The notes beneath the pieces were generated by a model. It saw only the letters and a list, made by a program, of their open reading frames with translations. It did no database searches and was not told where the DNA came from. Both the position numbers and the translations under genes were made by a program. 64,000 bases of DNA, from assembly GCF_005877905.1 (NCBI RefSeq), contig NZ_SWDV01000037.1, positions 20,045 to 84,044 on the forward strand, in the 5' to 3' direction. Within the stretch, counting starts at the first letter, position 1; each line of letters begins with the position of its first letter. This DNA is from Pseudomonas nicosulfuronedens (GTDB taxonomy: Bacteria > Pseudomonadota > Gammaproteobacteria > Pseudomonadales > Pseudomonadaceae). This document shows, one piece after another, positions 37,741 through 47,016 of this stretch.

Positions 37741-37808
37741 TTCGCGAGCAAGCTCGCTCCTACAAAAACGCACCGGCGCGGCTCTGTAGGAGCGAGCTTG
37801 CTCGCGAA
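37741..37808. repeat. Inverted pair of REP elements (reverse then forward)
   Basis: Reverse copy 37741-37764 and forward copy 37785-37808, in the same order as the pair at 12789. It lies between two convergent genes. Confidence 0.92.
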
Positions 37809-37828
37809 CCTGGACCGGCGACGGATTC

Positions 37829-38914
37829 TCAGGGCGCTGGCGTGGACAAGCGCAGGATCGCCTTCACTGGCGTTCCGTCGCTCCAGCGACCCATGGACAG
37901 CTGCGCCGGCCCGCCGCCCAGGGCGTAATCGCGGTCCTGGCCATGGAAGGCTGCATCGCACAGCGCGTCGAACAGCTTCCACGGTCCGAACCAGTCCATC
38001 GCATCGGTCGCCAGCGCGTTGTGCGCCGAGGGCTGCCCCTGCTTGAGCCGCTGCTTCACTCGTTCCTGCACGCGATTGAGCAGCCAGCTGGAAGAGTCGC
38101 TGGGCGGGTAGCGCGGATCGAAGCGCGGCGCGGTCGGAGCCGCGTGGTTGGCCAGCAGAGGCGGGCTGCCGTGGCGGTCACTGCGCAGCAGGAGCAGGTC
38201 CTTGTCGCGCGGCGCGATCTGGGTACTTTCTCCGTAGATGCGTCGCGCGTCATCGCAGCCGGCGCGTTCGTCCTCGTCACCACACACAGCCAGCAGCAAG
38301 GTGCCGGCGGGAATGTTCGCCAGCGGCTCCAACGGCACCTGCCGCCAGCGCGGGCCGCTGCTCTTGCCCGGCTCAACCGCCATCAGCGCCCGAGGCCTCG
38401 GTACACCCAGCCGTTGCCAGGAGGCTGCCAAGCCGCTGGCGATCAGCCCACCCGCCGAATGGCCGACATAGGCGACGTGCTCCAGTTCTGGCCTCACCTC
38501 CAGCTTGCCCGCCTGCAGATCGGCGAGGGCGCGGCGCACGGAGTCGGCCGCATTGGGCAGGAACTCCGCCGCCGGCGTCTTCAGCGTCGCCTGGTAGCGC
38601 GGGTAGATGAGGATGGCGCCGCGTCGGACGATGTGCTCGATCCAGGCGCGGTAGAGGTCGGGTTGCATGACGCTCCAGCCGTGGGTGAAGACCACGATGG
38701 GAGCGCTGGACGGTACGGGCCGGTCCGGGGTGAAGACCCAGTATTCGTTGCCTTCGGTGGTGAAGTGCCACTGACGCACGTCGGCGTGGGCGTAGTTCGA
38801 TCCGCCGGGACCCTGTAGTGGCTGGGTTGGCGGCAGGATGTCGGCCGCAGACAGCGCATTGGAAATCAGCAGCAGGCCGGCGGCCAGCGCCGGAATCAGC
38901 CGTTGGGCGGACAT
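37829..38914 (-). CDS. Secreted alpha/beta hydrolase
   Basis: 361 residues from ATG at 38914, with AGAGG upstream; a longer open frame exists but is antisense-like and lacks the signal peptide. The signal peptide ends near residue 24 (ALSA-A). The alpha/beta-hydrolase landmarks are FTHGW (oxyanion region, about 76-80) and the nucleophile elbow GHSAGG with S153. Several Cys (CGDEDERAGCD, LCDAA) may form disulfides. Substrate unknown. It begins 37 bp after the BatD gene on the same strand and may be the last gene of that operon. Confidence 0.86.
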   Translation of the reverse strand: MSAQRLIPALAAGLLLISNALSAADILPPTQPLQGPGGSNYAHADVRQWHFTTEGNEYWVFTPDRPVPSSAPIVVFTHGWSVMQPDLYRAWIEHIVRRGAILIYPRYQATLKTPAAEFLPNAADSVRRALADLQAGKLEVRPELEHVAYVGHSAGGLIASGLAASWQRLGVPRPRALMAVEPGKSSGPRWRQVPLEPLANIPAGTLLLAVCGDEDERAGCDDARRIYGESTQIAPRDKDLLLLRSDRHGSPPLLANHAAPTAPRFDPRYPPSDSSSWLLNRVQERVKQRLKQGQPSAHNALATDAMDWFGPWKLFDALCDAAFHGQDRDYALGGGPAQLSMGRWSDGTPVKAILRLSTPAP

Positions 38915-38951
38915 GGAGGCACCTCTGGCGGAGATGCAACCAGCATAGCTG

Positions 38952-40598
38952 TCAACGTGGATAGAGCGGCGGCAGGCTGCTGGCTTCCGCTGCCGGCGGT
39001 GCATCCGGATCGGCACCGGGCAGGGTGCGAATGGCGCGCCAGAGGTCTTCGCCCTGCCAGTTGCGACCGCCCTCGCTGTCGCTGTAGAGCGCACCGTTGA
39101 GGCCGTCCAGCGCGTCTGACAAGGGCACGAAGCGCGCCGCCATGTCGGCCAGGGTTTCCGGCTGCTGGCGGGCCCAGGCATCCAGCGCCTGGCGGGTGGC
39201 ATGGGAGTCGTTGGCCTGGCAGGCGCGGCGCAGTTCGTCGAGCAGCGTGCGGGTACTCGGCCCCGCTTGCGCCACACGGATCACAGCCGGCTGGCTGCGG
39301 GCACGCCACCACAGGCCGAAGCCGAGCAGGGTGGTCAGGCTGAGCAGCGCGCAGGCGAGTTGCCAGGGCCACAGCAGCGCATCGCTGATGACCGTTTCGC
39401 CGGGGGCGGCAGGAGGCTCGGCGTGCTCTTCCAATTGCGAGTTGGCGGCGACCTGCAGCGTGCGCGCCGGCAGGCTGGTGCGCTCGACGCGGCGCTCCTG
39501 GGTGTTCCACCAGACGATTTCCACCGGCGGAAGCTCCACGGGGCCGGCCTTGTCGGCGATCAGAGCCTCGCGTTCCTCGCGACTGCCGATCATGCCCTGG
39601 TCACTGCTTTCGTTGGCCAGTTGCGGCTGGTCCGGGTAGTGGCGCAGGCCTTCGGGAAGAGGGATCGGCAATGGTGGTAGCTGGGCGCCGGAAAGGCCCT
39701 CCACGCGCAGCATGATGTTGCGGGTCAGCGCCTCGCCGGCCTTGGCTTCCTCCGGCTGCGGGCTCCAGGTCTCGGTCAGGCTGAGCGAGCGGGCGGGCAG
39801 CCAGGGTGCGTCCTTCGGATAGTCGGCGGGCTTGGGATCGATCTGCAGCGGGATGCTCGGTGAGGTGACCAGCACCTGCTTGCCTGGCTGCGGGCCGAAC
39901 GGGTTGAGGTCATCGCTGTTGCGGCGCTGGGCCACCTGGGTGGCCTTGAAGGTCTGGCCGGGTATCTCCAGGTCGCCGCTCTTCTGCGGGAAGATCGCGT
40001 AGCGCACTTCGATCACGCCGTGGCGAACGCCGTTGATGTCCTTCTCGTAGGTACGCGGTTCGCCCAATTGTTCGACGCGGGCGTCGTTCATGCGCAACGG
40101 GCTGAGGCTGCTGTCGTCGTACAGCGATACCGAGTGGTAGATGCGAAGGGTGAGGATCACCTGGGCCTGCACCCAGCTTTCCTCGCGGTCGACGCTGGCG
40201 TCGATGAACACCGGGGCGAGCTTCTGGCCTTCTGCGCTGTCTTCGGCCTTGAGCACGTCGAGGCTGATCGGTTCGCTGGCGTTGCCGCCTAGATGGATCG
40301 GGGGGATTTCCACCTTGCCTTCGTTGCGCGGCTGCAGGGTGATGATCCAGCGCGTGGTGGCCTGGGCCTTGCCGTTGAGTGTGGTGAGGCGGTTGACCTG
40401 GCGAGTGCCGAGCACCACGAACTGATCGTCCAGCGGTTTCAGGTCGGGTTTGCCGAACAGCGTGGGGTCGTCGGACTCCAGCGTCAGTTCGACGCTCTCG
40501 CCGGCCGTCAGGCGCGCACGGTCGACGCTGGCGGTGAAGCTGGCCTCGGCGCGGAAGGCGGCGAGGCAGAGCAGGGTCAGGCAAATCAGCCTTTTCAT
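38952..40598 (-). CDS. BatD-like (oxygen tolerance) membrane protein
   Basis: 548 residues from ATG at 40598, which overlaps the previous stop by four bases. A signal peptide (about 1-19) is followed by a long beta-rich periplasmic region typical of BatD, one membrane helix near 435-455, and a cytoplasmic tail. BatD works with the BatA/BatB VWA proteins and the MoxR ATPase in a complex linked to envelope stress tolerance; the biochemical role is not settled. The frame is open upstream inside the VWA-TPR gene, but the signal peptide fixes the start. Confidence 0.9.
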   Translation of the reverse strand: MKRLICLTLLCLAAFRAEASFTASVDRARLTAGESVELTLESDDPTLFGKPDLKPLDDQFVVLGTRQVNRLTTLNGKAQATTRWIITLQPRNEGKVEIPPIHLGGNASEPISLDVLKAEDSAEGQKLAPVFIDASVDREESWVQAQVILTLRIYHSVSLYDDSSLSPLRMNDARVEQLGEPRTYEKDINGVRHGVIEVRYAIFPQKSGDLEIPGQTFKATQVAQRRNSDDLNPFGPQPGKQVLVTSPSIPLQIDPKPADYPKDAPWLPARSLSLTETWSPQPEEAKAGEALTRNIMLRVEGLSGAQLPPLPIPLPEGLRHYPDQPQLANESSDQGMIGSREEREALIADKAGPVELPPVEIVWWNTQERRVERTSLPARTLQVAANSQLEEHAEPPAAPGETVISDALLWPWQLACALLSLTTLLGFGLWWRARSQPAVIRVAQAGPSTRTLLDELRRACQANDSHATRQALDAWARQQPETLADMAARFVPLSDALDGLNGALYSDSEGGRNWQGEDLWRAIRTLPGADPDAPPAAEASSLPPLYPR

Positions 40599-42355
40599 GG
40601 GTTGGGTTCCTGGCGCTGCTGCTGTTGCTGGTACCAGAACTTGCGGCGCAACAGCTCGGACGGATCGTCGGGAATCTGCCGCAGCCACTGTTCCAGGGCC
40701 TGACGGCGCTCGTCTCCCAGTGGACCGGCATCTTCCGGGTTGGTTTCCTGTTCTTCGCGGGTGTTCTCGCCGGGCTTGTCGCTCTGGCTGGCGGAGGGAC
40801 GGTCGGCTTCCTGCGAAGGATTCTTCGCCGCCGGTGCTGGCTGCGAGTCGCGCTCGGACGAGTGCTCTTCCTCGTGCTGCTGGTCCTGCGGCTTGGCGGC
40901 CTGGGGATCGCTGCTCTGGGCGGGTTCCTGGTTCTGCTGCGGTGGCTGGTCGGTACCGTCGCCAGCGGGGTTCTCCTTGCGCTGGCGCAGCAGGTCTTCG
41001 AGCAACGCCTTGTTGCGCTTGGCGACGTCCAGCTCGGGGTCGCGCTCCAGTGCCTGATCGTAGGCGTCGATGGCCGCTTCCAGTTCGTTCTGTTTTGCCA
41101 GGGCATTGCCGCGGTTGTAGTGATCGGCTGCCGCGTCGCCCTGGGCGAAGGCCTGGGCGGCGTCGACATAGTCGCCGGCGCGATACAACGCCAGGCCTTT
41201 CCAGCGGAAATCGTCGAAACGCTCGGCAGCTTCGGCAGGGCGCGCGGCGTCGAGCAGACGCTGGCCCTGCTGGTCCGGCCGCAGCCAGAGGTCGCTGAAC
41301 TCGAAGGCATTGGCATCCTGCGGCGGCGCCCACAGCAGCGGCAGCAACAGCGGGAGGCTGAACAACCAGCCGCGACGGCCGGCACAGGCAGCCAGCAGCA
41401 GTAACGGCAACAGCAGCCAGTAGCCCTGGTCGGCCCAGCGTTGCAGGCGCAGCAGGGCATCCTCTTCGCTCACCTGCAGGCCCTGGGTGCTGTCCAGCAG
41501 ACCGAGCGAACGCAGGTCGCTGCTGCTGGCGCGCAGGCGCTGGAAGCGTCCGCCCATGTCGGTGGCGAACGCGCGCAGCGAGCCTTCGTCGAGGCGCGGC
41601 ACCAGGATGTTGCCCTGGTCATCCTTGAGGAAGGTCCCGTCTTCCTGGGCGATGGGCGCGCCGCCAGGGGTGCCGACGGCGAGCAGCAGCAGATCCTTGC
41701 CCTTGCCTTTGAGCGCCTGGCGGATGCCCTGGCGCTCGCGGGCGTCCAGTGCGCTGGTGATCAGCAGGATTCGGCCGTTGCCCTCAGCGCCGTTGTCCAG
41801 CAGACGGCGCGCCTGGGCCACGGCAAGGTCGGCGCGCTCCCCTGGTTCGGGCATGATCGACGGTTTGAGGGCGTCGAGCAGGTTGCGCGCGGTGCCCAGG
41901 TCATTGGACAGCGGCACCAGCGTGTGGGCGCTGCCGGCGTAGACGACGATGGCGGTCTGTGCGTCGCTGCGGCTCTGCAGCAGGTCGAGCAGTTTGTGCC
42001 GGGCCTGCTCCAGACGGGTCGGCTTGAGGTCGGTGGCGAGCATCTGCGGAGTGAGTTCCAGCACCACCACCAGCGGGTCGCTGCGCTCCAGGGTCGGTTG
42101 TTCAACCTGCTCCCAGCTCGGGCCAAGCAGCGCGAGCACGGCCAGCAGCCAGGCAATACCGAGGTAGATCCACGGGCGGCGCTCATGGCGACCGTTGCCG
42201 CCGGACAGCAACCACGGATGGAAGGCCTGGGGCAGCAGCAATTGCCAGCGGCCGGCTCGGCGCTCGCGATGCCAGAGCTTCCACAGCAGCCAGCCGAGCG
42301 GCAGCAGCAGGATCAGCCACAGCGGGTGCAGCAGGTGCGGCCAGAGGTGGCTCAT
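40595..42355 (-). CDS. BatB/BatC-type VWA protein with TPR repeats
   Basis: 586 residues. AAGGAGC upstream supports ATG at 42355. Two N-terminal membrane helices (about 8-28, 62-79), a VWA domain (about 90-290), another hydrophobic segment (about 310-345), TPR-like repeats (about 385-450) and a Gln/Glu/Ser-rich tail. It looks like BatB and BatC fused in one chain. In the VWA domain the metal-ion motif DxSxS is replaced by ELTPQ, so metal binding is probably lost. Overlaps neighbours by ATGA at both ends. Confidence 0.9.
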   Translation of the reverse strand: MSHLWPHLLHPLWLILLLPLGWLLWKLWHRERRAGRWQLLLPQAFHPWLLSGGNGRHERRPWIYLGIAWLLAVLALLGPSWEQVEQPTLERSDPLVVVLELTPQMLATDLKPTRLEQARHKLLDLLQSRSDAQTAIVVYAGSAHTLVPLSNDLGTARNLLDALKPSIMPEPGERADLAVAQARRLLDNGAEGNGRILLITSALDARERQGIRQALKGKGKDLLLLAVGTPGGAPIAQEDGTFLKDDQGNILVPRLDEGSLRAFATDMGGRFQRLRASSSDLRSLGLLDSTQGLQVSEEDALLRLQRWADQGYWLLLPLLLLAACAGRRGWLFSLPLLLPLLWAPPQDANAFEFSDLWLRPDQQGQRLLDAARPAEAAERFDDFRWKGLALYRAGDYVDAAQAFAQGDAAADHYNRGNALAKQNELEAAIDAYDQALERDPELDVAKRNKALLEDLLRQRKENPAGDGTDQPPQQNQEPAQSSDPQAAKPQDQQHEEEHSSERDSQPAPAAKNPSQEADRPSASQSDKPGENTREEQETNPEDAGPLGDERRQALEQWLRQIPDDPSELLRRKFWYQQQQQRQEPNP

Positions 42356-43386
42356 GGTCGGCGCTCCTTCTGCAGGCGCGCCATCCAGGCCGGCCAGCGC
42401 CAGTCTTCGGGCGGCCACAGGGTGCCGACGACCAGCGCCGCGCTGATCAGCAGGGCCAGCAGCAGTGGCCAGCGGTACAGCGCAATGGCCGGGCGCGCCT
42501 GGGTCGGCTTCTGCTCCACCGGCTCCAGTTGATCGAGGCTGTCGGAGATGCGCTGCAGCTCCTCGCCGTTGCGCGCGCGGAAGTACTCCCCGCCGGTGCT
42601 TTCGGCGATGGCCTTGAGGGCCGGCTCGTCCAGGTCCAGCCCCGGATTGAGGCCGAACAGCCCGGCGACGCCGCCCTGCTTGGGATCGGCGCCGATGCCG
42701 ATGGTGTAGACCTTCACCTGTTCTTCGGCGGCGAGCTTGGCAGCGGTTTGTGGGGAAATCTCGCCGGCGGTGTTGGCGCCGTCGGTGATCAGCACCAGTA
42801 CGCGGCTCTCGGCCGGGCGCTGGCGCAGGCGCTTGACCGCCAGGCCAATGGCGTCGCCCAGGGCGGTGTCCTTGCCGGCGATGCCGATCAGCGCCTCGTC
42901 CAGCCAGATGCGCACGGTGTGGCGGTCGAAGGTCAGCGGCGCCTGCAGGTAGGCGCGGGTGCCGAACAGGATCAGCCCGACACGGTCACCCCGGCGACCT
43001 TCGATGAAATCACCGAACAGTTTCTGCACGGCGTGCAGGCGGCTGACCTCTGCGCCGTCCCACGTCATGTCGGCGTAATCCATGGAGCCTGAGACATCCA
43101 CCGCCACCAGCAGGTCGCGGCCAGTGGCCGGGATCGGTAGCGGCTCGCCAACCCATTGCGGACGCGCAGCGGCCAGCAGCAAGCAGAGCCAGAGCAGTGC
43201 GAAGGGGGCCTGCTGGCGCCATGCCGGCAGGCGTGCGCGGGCACGGCGGCCGGCGAGGCCTTCGAGTTCCTTGAGGAAACTGACCTTGATCGCCGCCTCG
43301 CCGTTGTCGGCCGGCGGCAGGATGAAGCGCATCACCCAGGGCAGCGGGGCGAGCAGGAAGATCCACAGCCAGGCGAACTCAAACAT
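42352..43386 (-). CDS. BatA-type VWA-domain membrane protein
   Basis: 344 residues from ATG at 43386. Two N-terminal membrane helices (about 4-23, 60-75), a VWA domain with an intact MIDAS DVSGS at 97-101, and a C-terminal helix (about 310-330). It is the metal-binding partner of the downstream degenerate VWA protein. It overlaps the DUF4381 gene by eight bases and the next gene by four. Confidence 0.92.
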   Translation of the reverse strand: MFEFAWLWIFLLAPLPWVMRFILPPADNGEAAIKVSFLKELEGLAGRRARARLPAWRQQAPFALLWLCLLLAAARPQWVGEPLPIPATGRDLLVAVDVSGSMDYADMTWDGAEVSRLHAVQKLFGDFIEGRRGDRVGLILFGTRAYLQAPLTFDRHTVRIWLDEALIGIAGKDTALGDAIGLAVKRLRQRPAESRVLVLITDGANTAGEISPQTAAKLAAEEQVKVYTIGIGADPKQGGVAGLFGLNPGLDLDEPALKAIAESTGGEYFRARNGEELQRISDSLDQLEPVEQKPTQARPAIALYRWPLLLALLISAALVVGTLWPPEDWRWPAWMARLQKERRP

Positions 43387-43876
43387 GCTTGCGCACCCAG
43401 GTCTCCACTGCGGCGGCGAGGCCGTCAATGGCCTTGTCGTCCAGCTTGCACTCGGCGCGGTAGCCGCCTTCCACTAGGATCATCCAGCGGGTCAGGCCGG
43501 CGGCCGGGCAACGGGTGTCGAGGAAGGCGAGCCAGGCGCGACCGCTCAGGGTGTGGCTGTGGCTCTCCGGCCAGCGGGCGCGGGACAGGCGTTTGAGCAG
43601 ACCGTTGAGCGATTGCAGCCAGGGGCCGGCCGGTGCGCGATCGTAGGGGCGCGGCAGGCGTTTGAGCTCTTCCAGCGCGGCTTCGCGCAACGGGTCCAAC
43701 GGAGCCTCTGCGACGACTTTTGCCTTGCGCCTGGGCAGCCAGCGCTGGCGGTTTCGCCACAGCAGCCAGAGCAGCAGTGGCATCAGTGCGGCGAGCAGCC
43801 ACCAGCCTGGCGCCGGCGGCCACCAGGGTACTGCGGCCGGTTCGATCAGCGGTTGCAGCTGGTCGAGGGGATTCAT
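43379..43876 (-). CDS. DUF4381 membrane protein
   Basis: 165 residues. A Trp/Pro-rich N-terminus leads into one membrane helix (about 24-41, WWLLAALMPLLLWLLW), then a basic stretch and a cytoplasmic helical domain. DUF4381 genes are found almost only in MoxR/Bat operons, as here. Overlaps DUF58 by four bases and BatA by eight, so translation is coupled. Confidence 0.9.
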   Translation of the reverse strand: MNPLDQLQPLIEPAAVPWWPPAPGWWLLAALMPLLLWLLWRNRQRWLPRRKAKVVAEAPLDPLREAALEELKRLPRPYDRAPAGPWLQSLNGLLKRLSRARWPESHSHTLSGRAWLAFLDTRCPAAGLTRWMILVEGGYRAECKLDDKAIDGLAAAVETWVRKHV

Positions 43877-44817
43877 TTGGCGTATCCCGGTTGGTGCTGT
43901 TCCAGCAGGTTGCGCAGCTGCTCCACCAGTTCTTCCTGGGTGGTCAGTGGCAGCAGCGGAACGCCCAGGCGCAGGGCGAGGCGCTGCCAGCGTTCGCAGC
44001 GGGCTTCGCCGAGGGCACGGTAGGCCAGGCGCTGTTCGTCGATGTGGGTGTCCAGTTCCAGCTGCGCCTGGCCTTCGGCGAATCTCAACAGCCCGGCGGC
44101 GGGCAGGGCGTGGTCGAGCGGGTCGGATACCGGCAGCATGACCAGGTCAGTGTGGCGTGCCAGCAGGGACAGCTGTTGTTCGGCCACGTCACTGAGCGCG
44201 CGCTCGTCGCACATCACCATGATCAGGCTGCCGGGGCGCAGTACTTCACGGGCACGCCGCAGGGCCATGCCGAAGCCGTCACCGCTGTGGCTGAGGTTGG
44301 AGCCGGCGAGCAGGGCGTTATTGGCGCGCACGATCAGGTTGAACAGCTGCAGCAGGCTCTGCTTGCTGCGCCGCGGCTTGATTTCGTGGCATTCGCTGTC
44401 AGTGAAGACCAGCCCGCCAATGCGGTCGTTGTGCGCCAGCGCAGCCCAGCCGACGAAGGCGGCGGCGCGGGCGGCGAGCACGGACTTGAAGGCTTGCCCG
44501 GAGCCGAAGAACATCCGTGCGCTCTGTTCCACCAGCACGTAGACCGGGCGCTCGCGTTCTTCATGGAACAGCTTGGTGTGCGGCTCCTGCGTGCGCGCGG
44601 TAACGCGCCAGTCGATCGTGCGCACGTCGTCGCCGGCCTGGTAGACGCGCACCTGGTCGAAGTCCACGCCACGTCCGCGCAGGCGCGAGTGGTGAAGGCC
44701 GATCAACGGGCTGCGCCGTGAGGGCGTGGAAAACAGCTGGACTTCGCGCAGGCGGTGACGGATCTCGATCAGCTCGCCGAGCGAGACGGCCACGCCGGGC
44801 GCCAGGACATTGTGCAT
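43873..44817 (-). CDS. DUF58 domain protein
   Basis: 314 residues. Typical DUF58 block: GRGVDFDQVRVYQAGDDVRTIDW, followed by ARTQEPHTKLFHEERERPVYVLVE, which begins a VWA-like fold. No membrane helix, so it is the cytoplasmic member of the operon, thought to act with the MoxR ATPase. One base separates its start from the moxR stop. Confidence 0.92.
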   Translation of the reverse strand: MHNVLAPGVAVSLGELIEIRHRLREVQLFSTPSRRSPLIGLHHSRLRGRGVDFDQVRVYQAGDDVRTIDWRVTARTQEPHTKLFHEERERPVYVLVEQSARMFFGSGQAFKSVLAARAAAFVGWAALAHNDRIGGLVFTDSECHEIKPRRSKQSLLQLFNLIVRANNALLAGSNLSHSGDGFGMALRRAREVLRPGSLIMVMCDERALSDVAEQQLSLLARHTDLVMLPVSDPLDHALPAAGLLRFAEGQAQLELDTHIDEQRLAYRALGEARCERWQRLALRLGVPLLPLTTQEELVEQLRNLLEQHQPGYAK

Positions 44818-44818
44818 G

Positions 44819-45778
<960 letters not shown>

Positions 45779-45839
45779 CGCGTGGATTTCCTGGACGAGG
45801 GGTGGGGCTGTCGGGGCGCCTACTTTACTGCATCGGCCC

Positions 45840-46712
45840 TCACTCTTGCAGCGCTGCGCTTCGAGCCTTGTGCGACGCTAGTGGTTCCTGTGGTGGTTCG
45901 AAGCCGGGCAGCGGAGTCAGGCAGCGCAGCGAGGTGTTGGGGTTGCGCTGGTGGCGCATGTCGCGCGCGCCTCCGTGGACCACCGCGAAACGGTAGATCC
46001 AGGCGACCAGGCGTGGCATGCCGGCTTCGAGCAGCATTCGATGAAAGAGTTCGTCCGCCTCGGCCTTGGTCACCGGGGCGACGTTGAGGAACTGGTACAG
46101 CGCGTCATGCACCAGGCTGGCGTGGTGCGCCACCGGCCAGAACATCACGCGCTCCTTCTGCTGGCCATGGCGCAGGCACTGCACGCTTTCCAGGTGCTCC
46201 CACCAGTCCGGCGTACCGAGGGTGGCGATCCAGAAGAACGGCACTTTCGGCGAGCAGCCGTCCCAGGCGTAGGTGCGGGTGCAACCGAAGTCGTAGCCCA
46301 CGGTGCCTGCGGCAAGGTCTACCTGTGCCGGGCCGGGGTTGATGATGATGCGGCCGTCGTGCACCACCAGCCACTCGCTATAGAAGAAGCGGCCCTTGAA
46401 TACCGGGTCTTCGCAGACCAGCGGGAAGTCGATGTAGTTGATCCAGGGGCCGTTGCGGTCGCGGCTGCAGAAGCCCCACTCACGCACCGAGCGCTCGCGC
46501 GCGGCTTCGACACGGCGCAGACGTTCGTCGCGGCCGACAATGCGTGGCAACAGCACGCCGAGATAGACCGGGATCGCGCCAATCAGCAGCGGGCGCACGG
46601 CCTCATCGAGAAACAACCAGGCCAGTACCAGCAGCGCCACGCCCAGCAGGGTGACCAGCAGGTTGTCCAGGTGGCGCAGCAGCGGTCGGTGCAGGGGTGG
46701 GTGGCGTTGCAT
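45840..46712 (-). CDS. DUF1353-like membrane protein
   Basis: 290 residues from ATG at 46712, with GGAG eight bases upstream; the frame extends further upstream without a site. Two adjacent membrane helices near the N-terminus (about 18-38, 41-58), then a soluble domain with TPDWWEHLESVQ and HHASLVHDALYQF, which match the DUF1353 pattern (His/Asp-rich). Function unknown. It is upstream of moxR on the same strand and divergent from gdhB. Confidence 0.8.
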   Translation of the reverse strand: MQRHPPLHRPLLRHLDNLLVTLLGVALLVLAWLFLDEAVRPLLIGAIPVYLGVLLPRIVGRDERLRRVEAARERSVREWGFCSRDRNGPWINYIDFPLVCEDPVFKGRFFYSEWLVVHDGRIIINPGPAQVDLAAGTVGYDFGCTRTYAWDGCSPKVPFFWIATLGTPDWWEHLESVQCLRHGQQKERVMFWPVAHHASLVHDALYQFLNVAPVTKAEADELFHRMLLEAGMPRLVAWIYRFAVVHGGARDMRHQRNPNTSLRCLTPLPGFEPPQEPLASHKARSAALQE

Positions 46713-47016
46713 GGCGTCCGCTCCAGGCGGGGGATAGCCATGATAGCGCTTTGATATTTCTGCCGTCAGATACGGAACGATCGTACTGTGAAATATGTCG
46801 TTTCTCTGTGGATGCGGAGCCTGCATGCCGTTGAACGAATATGTCGCAGCCCCGTAAGCCATGGCCTGCCGACTCCCGATAAGCTCGGCGGATCGGTGAC
46901 CGCCCGGTCGGGGTTGTCAATCGAGGGTCACACTGCCCGGCTATACCTGTGGCCCGACACAAGACGATATGCGTTCTACGCTCAATCCAACAAAACGAGC
47001 CCAGCGGAGTACCAAC
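46713..47016. other. Divergent promoter region before gdhB
   Basis: 304 bp without a gene between the DUF1353-like gene (minus) and gdhB (plus). The left half is AT-rich. A spaced inverted repeat ATATTTC ... GAAATAT is visible around 46752-46796 but the arms are short and the spacer long. GGAG for gdhB is at 47006-47009. No clear -35/-10 pair. Confidence 0.5.

Noticed and set aside
37829..39277. 482-residue version of the alpha/beta hydrolase
   Set aside because: The first 121 residues lie antisense-like over the BatD end without a binding site; the signal peptide fixes the start at 38914.
38952..41333. 793-residue version of BatD
   Set aside because: The extra N-terminal part is another frame of the VWA-TPR gene; the signal peptide begins at 40598.
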